Source: Alphaproteobacteria bacterium (GTDB taxonomy: Bacteria; Pseudomonadota; Alphaproteobacteria; Rs-D84). From it: 11,321 nt of DNA. Below the pieces are notes generated by a model, which was not told the origin of the DNA, did not search any database, and worked only from the letters and a program-made list of their open reading frames with translations. The stretch covers positions 1 to 11,321 of the forward strand of contig JAGCRE010000032.1 of the NCBI GenBank assembly GCA_017964865.1, in the 5' to 3' direction. Both the position numbers and the translations under genes were made by a program. This document shows, piece after piece, positions 1 to 7,071 of this stretch (position 1 is the first letter of the stretch; each line of letters starts with the position of its first letter).

Positions 1-2
1 AT

Positions 3-218
3 GGAAAACCGCAAACGGTTATGCGTGCGTTAAAGTTCCAAATTCAATTTAATGAAAAATTTAATTTAAAAACTAATTTAAGCAGCGACATTTTATATAT
101 GATTTATAATATGAATCGGGACGATGAAAAAAGTATGAAACAATATATGGCATCGCATGTGATGGATAAAAAATTACAAAATAAAATCTTGGAAAGTTAT
201 CAAAAGGTCAGGGGATAA
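3..218 (+). CDS. 3' end of an unrecognised AT-rich gene (5' end outside window)
   Basis: The frame is open from the left edge and gives 71 residues before a TAA. I do not recognise the protein. It is hydrophilic and probably mainly helical, rich in Lys, Asn, Met and Asp/Glu, with no membrane segment; the last 30 residues are strongly charged. An ATG at 21 exists but has no Shine-Dalgarno sequence before it and the frame is open upstream of it, so I treat the gene as truncated by the window. It runs convergently into ruvC and the two coding ends overlap by 11 bases. Base composition is unlike its neighbour: 30 of 120 bases are G or C at 61-180 (25%), against 59 of 120 at 241-360 inside ruvC (49%). 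That could mean recent acquisition or simply a lysine/asparagine-rich tail. It could also be a spurious frame; the length and open left end make a real gene somewhat more likely. Confidence 0.5.
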   Translation, partial: GKPQTVMRALKFQIQFNEKFNLKTNLSSDILYMIYNMNRDDEKSMKQYMASHVMDKKLQNKILESYQKVRG

Positions 219-696
219 GTCTTTCCAGTGCCGACATATTTGCGTGGGCGATGGCGATTGCAATTGCGTCCGCTTCGTCCGGTGTTTTTGGATTTGCCGC
301 TGGTAATAATATTTTTACCATTTTATCAATCGCACTTTTATCCGCATGGCCCGCACCGGTTAATGCCTTTTTAATCTTGTTCGGTTCGTATTCGTAAATT
401 GGAATATCACGTGTTGATACGGCCACAATTGCCGCCGCACGTGCGTGCCCCAAGATAAGCGTTGTCTTTGGGTTTTTATTTACAAATGTGATTTCAATGC
501 TGCATGCGTCGGGTGAAAACGTATCAATCAATTTCGATACTTCGCGGAAAATTATCGATAACCGTTCGGGTAATGTGCCCGTTGTTTTGGGTAATATCAC
601 ACCACTGGCCACATATTTGCGTGATGAACCGGCGGTATCAATTATCGCCCAGCCAGTATGTAAAAGTCCCGGGTCAATGCCCAATATACGCGTCAT
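208..696 (-). CDS. ruvC: RuvC Holliday junction resolvase
   Basis: Crossover-junction endodeoxyribonuclease (162 aa, normal for the family). It cuts Holliday junctions symmetrically after RuvAB branch migration. The four acidic catalytic residues of the RNase H-like fold are all in place: D8 in the N-terminal GIDPGL motif, E68 in SIEITF, and D140 and D143 in the C-terminal DEADAIAIAIAH motif. The stretch KNPKTTLILGHARAAAI (74-90) aligns with the family's conserved 'N...LGQARG' helix. The start ATG overlaps the stop of the upstream DUF721 gene as ATGA, implying translational coupling, and ruvC is the last gene of an mltA-dciA-ruvC unit. ruvA and ruvB, often next to ruvC, are not here: the gene runs straight into a convergent unknown gene with an 11-base overlap. 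No terminator is visible at the junction. Identification is firm. Confidence 0.96.
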   Translation of the reverse strand: MTRILGIDPGLLHTGWAIIDTAGSSRKYVASGVILPKTTGTLPERLSIIFREVSKLIDTFSPDACSIEITFVNKNPKTTLILGHARAAAIVAVSTRDIPIYEYEPNKIKKALTGAGHADKSAIDKMVKILLPAANPKTPDEADAIAIAIAHANMSALERLIP

Positions 697-1025
697 TTTC
701 GAAATGTTATTTTGTTCACCGCATCAAAACCAAAGTATTTGTTTATGCGTTTGGTGATTTCTGCGGATTGGTAAGACAACTGTAATGCAAATGCGGGATT
801 TTTTGGACGGATTGCAATATTAAATTTTTTGTCTTTTGTTTTTGTTATGCCAGCCAATGTTGATATGCCTCCAATGTCGGGGCCCATAATTTCACCCCAA
901 CGTGCCGCCAGATCGGCATCCGATGCATGCCCACCAAAAATTTTGATTAAACCACCCAATGCCGACGCAAGTGTTTGCGGGCGGGCGGTGCGAATTTCCA
1001 TTTTCTTACTTACTTGGTTTGACAT
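693..1025 (-). CDS. dciA: DUF721 / DciA-like helicase-loader protein
   Basis: A 110-residue DUF721 protein. In bacteria lacking DnaC/DnaI, members of this family (DciA) interact with the replicative helicase DnaB and help load it on DNA. The visible family pattern is an N-terminal helix with Leu/Gly repeats (18-31), a conserved tryptophan in ARWGEIMG (41-48), a basic strand FNIAIRPKNPAFALQLSYQ (68-86) matching the 'L.V...s..wa..L' core, and the terminal FGFDAVNKITFR motif (98-109). It is short, lacking the long disordered extension of many DciA proteins. The chosen ATG has GGGA eight bases upstream and overlaps the end of mltA by 20 bases; an alternative ATG at 1001 would remove the overlap but has only a weak AAGTAAG upstream. 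Coupled to ruvC by ATGA. The DUF721 call is good; the helicase-loading role is inferred from the family. Confidence 0.82.
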   Translation of the reverse strand: MSNQVSKKMEIRTARPQTLASALGGLIKIFGGHASDADLAARWGEIMGPDIGGISTLAGITKTKDKKFNIAIRPKNPAFALQLSYQSAEITKRINKYFGFDAVNKITFRK

Positions 1026-2109
1026 ATGTATATTCCCGCGGCATTAAAATAAACATTTTACCCTTGGCATGCTGGCCATGTGCATAGCGATATGCTTCGT
1101 CCCCTTTGCCAAAGAATATGTCGGCACGTATCCAACCACGAATTGCGGAACCGGTATCTTGGGCAATCATCAAACGTTGGAATTTGCGTCCGTCAGAAAG
1201 GTTCGTGCTGATATACACCGGCAGGCCGAGTGTATAAATACTGTCGTCCATGGCAACCGAACGAATTTTGGATAATGGCGTTCCAATTTTACCAATGACA
1301 TCTGGTGGCACAGATTCATAGAAATATACATAGCGTGGATTTTTATAAATCACATCGCGGGCCAATTTTGGGTTTTTCTTTAAATGTTTCCATACTGCGT
1401 CTGCGGAATAGCCCCCGTCGGGACGAATACCGCGACGACGTAATTCTTCGCCAATCGATTTAAACGGCATATCGTTTACGGCGGCAAAGTTCAATTTGAC
1501 CATTTTCCCGTCGTCAAGTTGTAACATGCCGGACCCTTGAATCTGAATATTTTGGACATCAACAATGTTTGCCCAGTAAAGGACGCGGCCGATTTTTTGT
1601 TCAACAATTTTTTTCTTTTCAACACCTTTGTAATTACGGCCGTCGGTTGGAACACCCATTAATGGTTCATTATATTCTGCGGTTCTGGTCCGGCTGCCCC
1701 GAATAATTGGGGAATAGTATCCGGTATATGTGCCGGTGTCGGTGCCGTCGTCATTATATATCTTGTATGGCTGGAAATTAGATTCGAACCATGCACGAAC
1801 GGTTGCAGTGTCCGCAGATGCAGACGGCAACATACGGCATTTTTCTTCAAATAATGCCCGGTCGGGGATAACCCGCCCGGTGTATTGAATTTTTGCCTTG
1901 CACGAATTACGAAACGCCTGCAGGGCATAGCGAACATCGTCGTCCCGCCAACCTGGTAATTCGGCATAAGACACTGCACGCAGGTTGGATGACGGTGCCA
2001 CAGAATCATTTCCAGTATGTGTCGGGGTGGACAGATCGCAAGAAGCCAATACGAACAGCCCCAAAACAATAAAAAATACCCGATTTATAAATTTCCCCAT
2101 TTTTTTCAT
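1006..2109 (-). CDS. mltA: MltA, membrane-bound lytic murein transglycosylase A (lipoprotein)
   Basis: Cleaves the MurNAc-GlcNAc bond of peptidoglycan, forming 1,6-anhydro-MurNAc, and acts in the periplasm anchored to the outer membrane. The N-terminus is a lipoprotein signal: basic MKKMGKF, hydrophobic core 11-22, lipobox LASC with the acylated cysteine at 24. The MltA domain follows: GTYTGYYSP (126-134), ANIVDVQNIQIQGSG (180-194) and KLNFAAVND (205-213). The C-terminal 3D domain carries AQDTGSAIRG (316-325) and RADIFFGKGDEA (328-339), holding the conserved aspartates, including the expected catalytic one. Length 367 aa matches the family. I start at 2109, after a GGGGGGA tract; the in-frame ATG at 2100 is also possible, since the G tract lies close to 2109. 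The frame extends to 2217, but that extension would run into secB and spoil the signal peptide. First gene of the mltA-dciA-ruvC unit, divergent from secB. Confidence 0.93.
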   Translation of the reverse strand: MKKMGKFINRVFFIVLGLFVLASCDLSTPTHTGNDSVAPSSNLRAVSYAELPGWRDDDVRYALQAFRNSCKAKIQYTGRVIPDRALFEEKCRMLPSASADTATVRAWFESNFQPYKIYNDDGTDTGTYTGYYSPIIRGSRTRTAEYNEPLMGVPTDGRNYKGVEKKKIVEQKIGRVLYWANIVDVQNIQIQGSGMLQLDDGKMVKLNFAAVNDMPFKSIGEELRRRGIRPDGGYSADAVWKHLKKNPKLARDVIYKNPRYVYFYESVPPDVIGKIGTPLSKIRSVAMDDSIYTLGLPVYISTNLSDGRKFQRLMIAQDTGSAIRGWIRADIFFGKGDEAYRYAHGQHAKGKMFILMPREYTYVKPSK

Positions 2110-2119
2110 ATCCCCCCAC

Positions 2120-2152
2120 TTGTAAAATATAAAAATAAATGCTATATATACT
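2120..2152 (+). promoter_or_regulatory. Possible sigma70 promoter of secB in the mltA/secB intergenic region
   Basis: The 81-base divergent gap between mltA and secB holds TTGTAA (2120-2125), then 17 bases, then TATATA (2143-2148), with a second -10-like TATACT at 2147-2152. Either would give a leader of roughly 35 bases before the secB Shine-Dalgarno AAGGAG. The -10 matches are partial and the region is AT-rich, so chance resemblance is possible. No equally good minus-strand promoter for mltA stands out in the same gap. Confidence 0.35.
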
Positions 2153-2190
2153 TTACCACAAATTGACGCGTAAAAAAAGGAGCAATCGCG

Positions 2191-2643
2191 ATGGCAAAAT
2201 TTAATATAATGTCTCAATTCTTAAAGGACTTTTCTTTCGAAAACCCAAATGTTCCAGAATTGTTCTTTAAACAGGAAAATTCCCAGGCTAAATTGGAAAT
2301 CAATATTGATATCCAGATCAAGGGTTCAGAAAACAATTTGTTCTTGGTTGATTTGATTACCAAGGTTCATTCGAAACTGGAAGCAAACGAAAAGACAGTG
2401 TTCTTGATTGAATCAACGTATTCGGGCCTGGTTCAAATGGAAGAAGAAAAAGATGAAGAAGTTAAAAAACGCACATTATTGATAGATGTGCCGACTTTGT
2501 TATTCCCGGCGGTGCGTTCATTGATTACACGTATGACATCGGAATCGGGTCTTGCACCATTTACAATGCAGCCGGTTGACTTTGCAAAGTTGTATGAACA
2601 ACGTAGTGCACAAAAAGAAGCCAAGAAAGAAGAAGCAAAATAA
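2191..2643 (+). CDS. secB: SecB protein-export chaperone
   Basis: Cytosolic tetrameric chaperone that keeps secretory preproteins unfolded and passes them to SecA for export through SecYEG. The 150-residue length is normal. Family landmarks in order: FSFENPNVPELF (14-25, matching the N-terminal 'FSFEAPNAP' strand), the hydrophobic peptide-binding strand YSGLVQM (77-83), IDVPTLLFPAVRSLITRM (98-115), the proline-containing APFTMQPVDFAKLY segment (122-135) and a charged tail of Lys and Glu. A strong AAGGAG lies eight bases upstream of the ATG. It is a single-gene unit: divergent from mltA, and followed at once by an intrinsic terminator. secB close to mltA is a known neighbourhood in Alphaproteobacteria, where FxsA, Tim44-like and Smr genes are often nearby; those are absent from this stretch. 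Identification is firm. Confidence 0.96.
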   Translation: MAKFNIMSQFLKDFSFENPNVPELFFKQENSQAKLEINIDIQIKGSENNLFLVDLITKVHSKLEANEKTVFLIESTYSGLVQMEEEKDEEVKKRTLLIDVPTLLFPAVRSLITRMTSESGLAPFTMQPVDFAKLYEQRSAQKEAKKEEAK

Positions 2644-2648
2644 TAACG

Positions 2649-2675
2649 AACCGCCCAATTGGGCGGTTTTTTTTT
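2649..2675 (+). terminator. Intrinsic terminator of secB
   Basis: Perfect 8-bp stem AACCGCCC / GGGCGGTT around an AATT loop, followed by an unbroken run of T to 2675. It starts five bases after the secB stop. The same stem core recurs in the terminators at 7070 and 11071. Confidence 0.93.
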
Positions 2676-2700
2676 ACCACTAACAACAATCACTTTTTTA

Positions 2701-2709
2701 TGGTATAAT
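2701..2709 (+). promoter_or_regulatory. Extended -10 promoter of the MFS transporter gene
   Basis: TGG-TATAAT is a perfect consensus -10 hexamer with the extended TGn element. No good -35 box is seen about 17 bases upstream, as expected for an extended -10 promoter. Transcription would start near 2716, giving a leader of about 20 bases with GGAGAG as ribosome binding site before the ATG at 2737. Confidence 0.65.
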
Positions 2710-2736
2710 ATGCCCGTTAACGGAGAGAGTATATAA

Positions 2737-3921
2737 ATGGCGGGGGATCGTTATATTTCTTTTGGTCGGGTCAGCGGTTTGTCGTTCGCCAATATGGGCC
2801 TTTTTACCGGGTTTGCCGATGGTATTTATAATGCGGTATATTCGTTGGTAATTTTGGAAATTTTCCGTTCCAGTGCGATTGTCGGTTTGTATGTTGCGTT
2901 GTATTCAGCGTTTTGTATGTTTGTGGGACTGTTCGCAAATGAGGTTTTTCGTCGTTTTTCCAAGGTGCGGGTGTTTTATACGGTATTGCTGGCATTGGCG
3001 GTTGGTTACGCAATGATGAGTTTTTCAATAAAACCCGAAACATTTATCACACTTGATTTTTCAACCGGTATTGCAATCACATTAAGCCAGATGTTGATTC
3101 CATTGTTTATGGCCGATTTTTCAGGCAAGATTGGTATGGCACGTATTAATGCACGATATCATTTGTGGCTTAATATCGGGGCGTTGTTTGCACCAATGAT
3201 TGCGGTTACGGTTGCGGGTTATTTTGGTAATCGGTCGGCCTTTATGGCATCGTCGTTTATATATATAGCGGCATGGTTGTTTTTCCGCTGGTTCCATATT
3301 GTTCAGCCTGATAAGGAAATCAAGCCTGTAAATCCGCGACGCACAATGCGGGCGTTGTGGCGTAATACAAGATTGTTTTTCAAAACACCGGGGATGTTGC
3401 GGGCATACCTGGTTAATTTTGGTTATTATTCTTTACGGGCAGTGCGATTGTTGTATGTGCCAATTGTTATAATTGAAGCCGGTTTTTCCAAAGATACGTT
3501 GGGGCTGATTTTAACATTGGGAATTGTTCCATATATCCTTTTAACCGAAATAATTGGTCGGGCGGTGCGAAAATATGGTAAAAATATTTGGCTGATATTG
3601 GGCTTTGCGTCGTTTGCAGTGATGGCGGCGGTGGCAACATTGATAAGTGGTTATCCATTGTTGGCGATATTTGTATTGTGGCAATTTTCAGGAGCGTTTA
3701 TGGAACCGGTGCACGATTTATTGTTCTTTGATAATGTAAGTCCCAGACAACAGACACGTTTTTATGGTGTTTTTCGAACAAGTGTGAATCTGCCTAATAT
3801 TATTGCACCAGTGTTGGCGGCGGGGTGTATCACGTTTTTTGGGGCAACGTCAGCGGTGTGGTTTATACCTGCGGTTATTGGGGCGTTAATGGTTGGAATT
3901 ATTATAACCCCGGGTAAATAA
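2737..3921 (+). CDS. Major facilitator superfamily transporter, substrate unknown
   Basis: Inner-membrane protein of 394 residues with about 11-12 hydrophobic segments, arranged as two six-helix halves around a basic cytoplasmic loop (about 190-217, rich in Arg and Lys). MFS motif-A-like loops follow the second helix of each half: ANEVFRRFSKVR (67-78), and IIGRAVRKYGKN (272-283). The pattern fits a secondary transporter (uniporter, symporter or antiporter) driven by an ion gradient. I cannot assign a substrate; drug or metabolite efflux is common in this superfamily but is not shown here. GGAGAG lies about nine bases before the ATG. It is a monocistronic unit, with a terminator and an extended -10 promoter upstream, and recA has its own promoter downstream. 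Nothing ties it to the glycan genes, and it does not look like a Wzx flippase. Confidence 0.85.
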   Translation: MAGDRYISFGRVSGLSFANMGLFTGFADGIYNAVYSLVILEIFRSSAIVGLYVALYSAFCMFVGLFANEVFRRFSKVRVFYTVLLALAVGYAMMSFSIKPETFITLDFSTGIAITLSQMLIPLFMADFSGKIGMARINARYHLWLNIGALFAPMIAVTVAGYFGNRSAFMASSFIYIAAWLFFRWFHIVQPDKEIKPVNPRRTMRALWRNTRLFFKTPGMLRAYLVNFGYYSLRAVRLLYVPIVIIEAGFSKDTLGLILTLGIVPYILLTEIIGRAVRKYGKNIWLILGFASFAVMAAVATLISGYPLLAIFVLWQFSGAFMEPVHDLLFFDNVSPRQQTRFYGVFRTSVNLPNIIAPVLAAGCITFFGATSAVWFIPAVIGALMVGIIITPGK

Positions 3922-3927
3922 ATTCTA

Positions 3928-3956
3928 TTGCAAGTGGACTTTTTTCTTTGTATGAT
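3928..3956 (+). promoter_or_regulatory. Sigma70 promoter of recA
   Basis: TTGCAA (3928-3933), exactly 17 bases, then TATGAT (3951-3956), so both boxes are near consensus with ideal spacing. The transcript would begin near 3963, about 20 bases before the ATG at 3983, with AAGGGGAA as ribosome binding site. Neither the alphaproteobacterial SOS box GTTC-N7-GTTC nor an E. coli type CTGT-N8-ACAG box is visible in this 61-base gap. Confidence 0.7.
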
Positions 3957-3982
3957 TTTCATATAAAGTAAAGGGGAATTTT

Positions 3983-5053
3983 ATGGCAAAAAAAGAAGTT
4001 TCAAAGGAAAATACAGCACCCGCAAGAAATCCAGCATTGGAATCGGCACTGGCTCAAATTCAAAAGCAGTTTGGCAAAGAAGCCATTATGACAATGGGTG
4101 ATGGTTCGCAACAGAATATAGAGGCAATATCATCGGGGTCATTGGGGTTAGATATTGCGTTGGGTGTTGGTGGTTATCCACGTGGTCGTATTGTTGAAAT
4201 ATATGGGCCGGAAAGTTCCGGTAAAACAACACTTGCCCTGCATGCAGTAGCCGAGGCTCAAAAGAAAGGTGGCACATGTGCATATATTGATGCGGAAAAT
4301 GCGTTGGATCCATCTTATGCAAAAAAGTTGGGCGTTAACGTTTCACAGTTGATAATTTCGCAACCTGATTCTGGGGAACAGGCATTGGAAATTGCCGATA
4401 CTTTAATTAAATCGGGGGCTGTTGATGTCGTTGTTGTTGACTCGGTCGCGGCATTGGTGCCAAAGGCTGAACTTGAGGGTAACATCGGTGATTCTTTTGT
4501 TGGAACAACCGCACGTTTGATGTCGCAATCGTTAAAGAAATTGGCAGGTTCGGTATCACGCAGCAATACGTTGCTTATCTTTATTAACCAGATTCGTATG
4601 AAAATAGGTGTTATGTTTGGTAACCCAGAAACAACATCGGGTGGTAATGCGTTAAAGTTCTATGCGTCGGTTCGTCTGGACATTCGTCGCACTGGGGCGA
4701 TAAAAGATAAAGAAAACGTTGTTGGTAATGAAACACGTGTAAAAATTGTTAAAAACAAGGTTGCACCACCGTTCCGCACTGTTGATTTCAAGATTATGTA
4801 TGGCGAAGGTATTTCCCGTATAAGTGAAATTTTGGATATGGGTGTGAAATACGATTTGATTGAAAAGGCGGGTTCTTTCTATTCTTATAACAATGAAAGA
4901 ATAGGCCAGGGTGAGGCAAATGCACGTCAGTGGTTAAAAGATCATCCGGATGTCCAGCAAGAATTGTTGGATAAGATTATGGCCCGGTCATCAGGTATTG
5001 CCGAAGAAATGACAACCGGACCGTCTGATGACACAGATGGTGATGTTGAATAA
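3983..5053 (+). CDS. recA: RecA recombinase
   Basis: DNA-dependent ATPase that forms filaments on single-stranded DNA, carries out homologous strand exchange and stimulates LexA self-cleavage. 356 aa, normal length. Walker A is GPESSGKTT (75-83), Walker [11 protein letters not shown] (149-158). The catalytic glutamate sits in DAENALDP (103-110). Loop L1 is in [18 protein letters not shown] (165-182), loop L2 in [17 protein letters not shown] (212-228), and the polymer/ATP-interface block [11 protein letters not shown] (199-209) is intact. The C-terminal domain runs from about 280, ending in an acidic tail. Odd points: DAENALDP has Asn where most RecA proteins have His (DAEHALDP), and L1 has FVGTT where alphaproteobacterial RecA often has LPGLQ or LPGMQ. 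alaS, a common downstream neighbour of recA in Alphaproteobacteria, is missing; a glycan gene follows instead. Identification is firm. Confidence 0.98.
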   Translation: MAKKEVSKENTAPARNPALESALAQIQKQFGKEAIMTMGDGSQQNIEAISSGSLGLDIALGVGGYPRGRIVEIYGPESSGKTTLALHAVAEAQKKGGTCAYIDAENALDPSYAKKLGVNVSQLIISQPDSGEQALEIADTLIKSGAVDVVVVDSVAALVPKAELEGNIGDSFVGTTARLMSQSLKKLAGSVSRSNTLLIFINQIRMKIGVMFGNPETTSGGNALKFYASVRLDIRRTGAIKDKENVVGNETRVKIVKNKVAPPFRTVDFKIMYGEGISRISEILDMGVKYDLIEKAGSFYSYNNERIGQGEANARQWLKDHPDVQQELLDKIMARSSGIAEEMTTGPSDDTDGDVE

Positions 5054-5058
5054 AGTTC

Positions 5059-5084
5059 ATGGGACGGGTTGTTACCTGTCCCAT
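5059..5084 (+). terminator. Strong hairpin after recA, weak T-tract (terminator or attenuator)
   Basis: An 11-bp stem ATGGGACGGGT / ACCTGTCCCAT (one G-U wobble) closes a TGTT loop, starting five bases after the recA stop. The stretch after it, ATTTGTATAAAAA, is AT-rich but not a true T-run, so termination is probably partial. It could shield the 3' end of the recA mRNA or let some transcription pass into the glycan genes, for which I see no convincing promoter of their own. Confidence 0.55.
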
Positions 5085-5106
5085 ATTTGTATAAAAAGGG
5101 GGAAGT

Positions 5107-6021
5107 ATGAAAATTGCACGTGTTTGGGCTTTGACTAAAATTGTCGTTCGTGGACACATTTTGAATTGGCCATGGCGGTCGCGTTCCGCACGTCGTCGTG
5201 TTCGCACCGACTATACCGCACGTGTTGCAACAAATTATTTTAAACGCTATCTGCCTGCGGCGGCATCTGTGGTCGAAGAACCCGTTGTTAACAACGATAA
5301 AAACGACAAGATTTTCACAATCTGGTTACAAGGCGAAGCACATGCACCAAAGTTGGTCAAGGCGTGTTTCAAAAGTGTGCGAAAATATTGCAAACAAGAA
5401 TTAGTTATATTGGATGCAGATTCGATTTTCGACTATATTGATTTACCAGACGAAATAGTTAAAAAATATCGTGATGGAAAAATTGGAAATGCACATTTTG
5501 CCGATATTTGTCGCGTTGAATTGTTGTATCGGTATGGTGGTTATTGGCTTGATGCGACCGGGTTTGTTACGTCGCCAATTCCAAAGTGGATAAGTGATGA
5601 AGATTTCTTTGTATATCTGGCAGGCAAGAATTATGAAATCGGGGGCAGTCCGTATTCGTTTATGCAAAACTGCTTTATACGTGCACGCAAGGGGGCATAT
5701 CTGCTGGCGGCATGGCGGGCGATGATTCTTGATTACTGGATGCATGAAAATCATACGTTTGATTACTTTATGCACCAGTTGTTATTCAAGACGTTGGTTG
5801 AAAATGATCCGCGTGCAAAGAAATACTTTAAGAAAATGCCACATGTAGACCAAGACCCAACACATGCACTTTGGTGGGCAAATCAAGATAAACCGTTTGA
5901 CAAAGATGTGTTCAATAAATTAACATCGCAATCGTTCTTTCAAAAGACAACGTATCGCGGAACAGAAAACCCAATTCCTGGTTCGTTTGCAGACGTCATG
6001 ATAAACAAAATGTATAAATAA
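5107..6021 (+). CDS. Capsular polysaccharide synthesis-type glycosyltransferase (Caps_synth / GT32-like)
   Basis: Sugar transferase of the Caps_synth family (PF05704), related to GT32 enzymes with a GT-A fold and a DXD-type metal/nucleotide-sugar site. Seen in order: a basic N-terminal segment (about 1-50) with many Arg; the strand IFTIWLQGEAHAP (69-81); LVKACFKSVRKYC (83-95); and the signature block HFADICRVELLYRYGGYWLDATG (130-152), whose WLDA supplies the metal-site aspartate. The C-terminal half keeps family-like features: SFMQNCFIRARKG, and HALWWANQDKP near 270. No signal peptide or membrane helix is evident, so it probably acts at the cytoplasmic face of the inner membrane. The ribosome binding site is AAGGGGGAA just before the ATG. 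It follows recA after a hairpin and precedes a GT2 gene by 24 bases. Donor and acceptor sugars cannot be read from sequence. Confidence 0.84.
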   Translation: MKIARVWALTKIVVRGHILNWPWRSRSARRRVRTDYTARVATNYFKRYLPAAASVVEEPVVNNDKNDKIFTIWLQGEAHAPKLVKACFKSVRKYCKQELVILDADSIFDYIDLPDEIVKKYRDGKIGNAHFADICRVELLYRYGGYWLDATGFVTSPIPKWISDEDFFVYLAGKNYEIGGSPYSFMQNCFIRARKGAYLLAAWRAMILDYWMHENHTFDYFMHQLLFKTLVENDPRAKKYFKKMPHVDQDPTHALWWANQDKPFDKDVFNKLTSQSFFQKTTYRGTENPIPGSFADVMINKMYK

Positions 6022-6045
6022 AGACTAAACAAGAGGGAGGCAACA

Positions 6046-7071
6046 ATGCCAGCAATATCTATAATCATACCGGTGTATAATGTCGAAAAGTATTTGCGGC
6101 GTTGCCTGGACAGTGTTTTGAACCAGACTTTTACAGACTGGGAGGCGATATGTGTCAACGATGGCAGTCCCGATAACAGTGACAAGATTTTGGATGAATA
6201 TGCGGCACGTGATAGTCGTTTCAAAATTGTGAATAAAAAAAATGGTGGTCTGTCGGATGCACGTAATGCCGGGTTCCCACATGCGACTGGTAAATATATT
6301 ATGTATTTGGACAGTGATGACTTTATTCATCCACAAACAATGGAAATAGCCCACACGATGGCAATGCGTGATAATTCGGACATTGTGTCTTTTACATATG
6401 ATCGTGGCTATCGTCCACGATTGATGGTGCGACATGTTTTGGGGCTGAATACTGATAACGTTGTGCCACGTCGTATGAAAAAGAAATATAAAGTAAGTCG
6501 TGTCCGTTCGTTGGTTACCGATGATGTTTATTTGTATGCAACAGAACGCACACATAATATGTTCGATCCACGACGCAAATGGTTAATCAAACATTGCCAG
6601 GTATGGAAGAATATGTATAAACGCGAATTAATCGCAGATGTTCCGTTTATCAAGGGGATTTTGTTTGAAGATTTTCCATGGTGGTCGGTCGTTATGTTGA
6701 AAAACCCACGTGTTACAATCGTGCCATTGCCACTGTATTTTTATGTGCCTAATTTTAATGGTATTGTATTGGCCGCAAAACAGTTACGTATTATGCAGAG
6801 CCTTTGCACTGGTATAGAACATGCCTATGCCGAATATCGTAAATCTGCGACCCCGTATCAATTAAAAATGTGGACGGATAATTTTATGTGGTATTTTGTG
6901 AACTGGGCTTATCGCAAGGTGCGTTATATGAAGACTCCCGCAGATTTAGAAGCAGCACGTCAATGTATGCGTGAATTGGTTCTATCGGGTGCGTTGGAAT
7001 GTCCAACGTGTGATTGGTGCCAAATGAAATATAACCTTATCAGTTTCGCCCGTGGCGATCGCGATAAATAA
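6046..7071 (+). CDS. Family 2 glycosyltransferase (GT-A fold)
   Basis: Inverting transferase that moves a sugar from a nucleotide sugar to a growing glycan. The N-terminal catalytic domain is textbook GT2: ISIIIPVYNVEKYLRRCLDS (4-23), the uridine-binding VNDGSPDNS (37-45), GGLSDARNAG (67-76), and the metal-binding DXD motif in YLDSDDF (87-93). The region past residue 110 is divergent; KGILFEDFPWW (about 204-214) likely supplies the catalytic ED base, as in other GT2 enzymes. Near the C-terminus is an unusual CPTCDWC cluster (Cys319, 322 and 325), which could bind a metal but may be chance. A strong GGGAGG lies seven bases before the ATG. It is the second gene of the pair with the upstream Caps_synth gene, and its stop codon lies inside the stem of the following bidirectional terminator. 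Substrate unknown. Confidence 0.93.
   Translation: MPAISIIIPVYNVEKYLRRCLDSVLNQTFTDWEAICVNDGSPDNSDKILDEYAARDSRFKIVNKKNGGLSDARNAGFPHATGKYIMYLDSDDFIHPQTMEIAHTMAMRDNSDIVSFTYDRGYRPRLMVRHVLGLNTDNVVPRRMKKKYKVSRVRSLVTDDVYLYATERTHNMFDPRRKWLIKHCQVWKNMYKRELIADVPFIKGILFEDFPWWSVVMLKNPRVTIVPLPLYFYVPNFNGIVLAAKQLRIMQSLCTGIEHAYAEYRKSATPYQLKMWTDNFMWYFVNWAYRKVRYMKTPADLEAARQCMRELVLSGALECPTCDWCQMKYNLISFARGDRDK

Noticed and set aside
7..20. Small inverted repeat AACCG-CAAA-CGGTT at the left edge
   Set aside because: Only 5 bp of stem, no T-tract, and located inside an open reading frame; chance is sufficient explanation.
488..785. Two overlapping plus-strand frames of about 90 codons
   Set aside because: Both are antisense to ruvC and the DUF721 gene, have no ribosome binding sites and no recognisable domain.
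1659..2069. 136-codon minus-strand frame inside mltA
   Set aside because: Out-of-frame shadow of mltA on the same strand, rich in His, Cys and Pro as typical for wrong frames.
2110..2217. N-terminal extension of MltA to an ATG at 2217
   Set aside because: It would overlap the start of secB, occupy the intergenic promoter region, add an unlikely Cys/Phe-rich leader and bury the clear lipoprotein signal peptide.
5069..5095. Possible promoter TTGTTA-15-TATAAA before the Caps_synth gene
   Set aside because: Spacing of 15 is poor, the -35 lies in the hairpin, and the predicted start would fall on or after the ribosome binding site at 5096-5103.
5443..6555. Minus-strand frames opposite the Caps_synth and GT2 genes
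   Set aside because: Compositional shadows of strongly supported genes; no start signals or family motifs.
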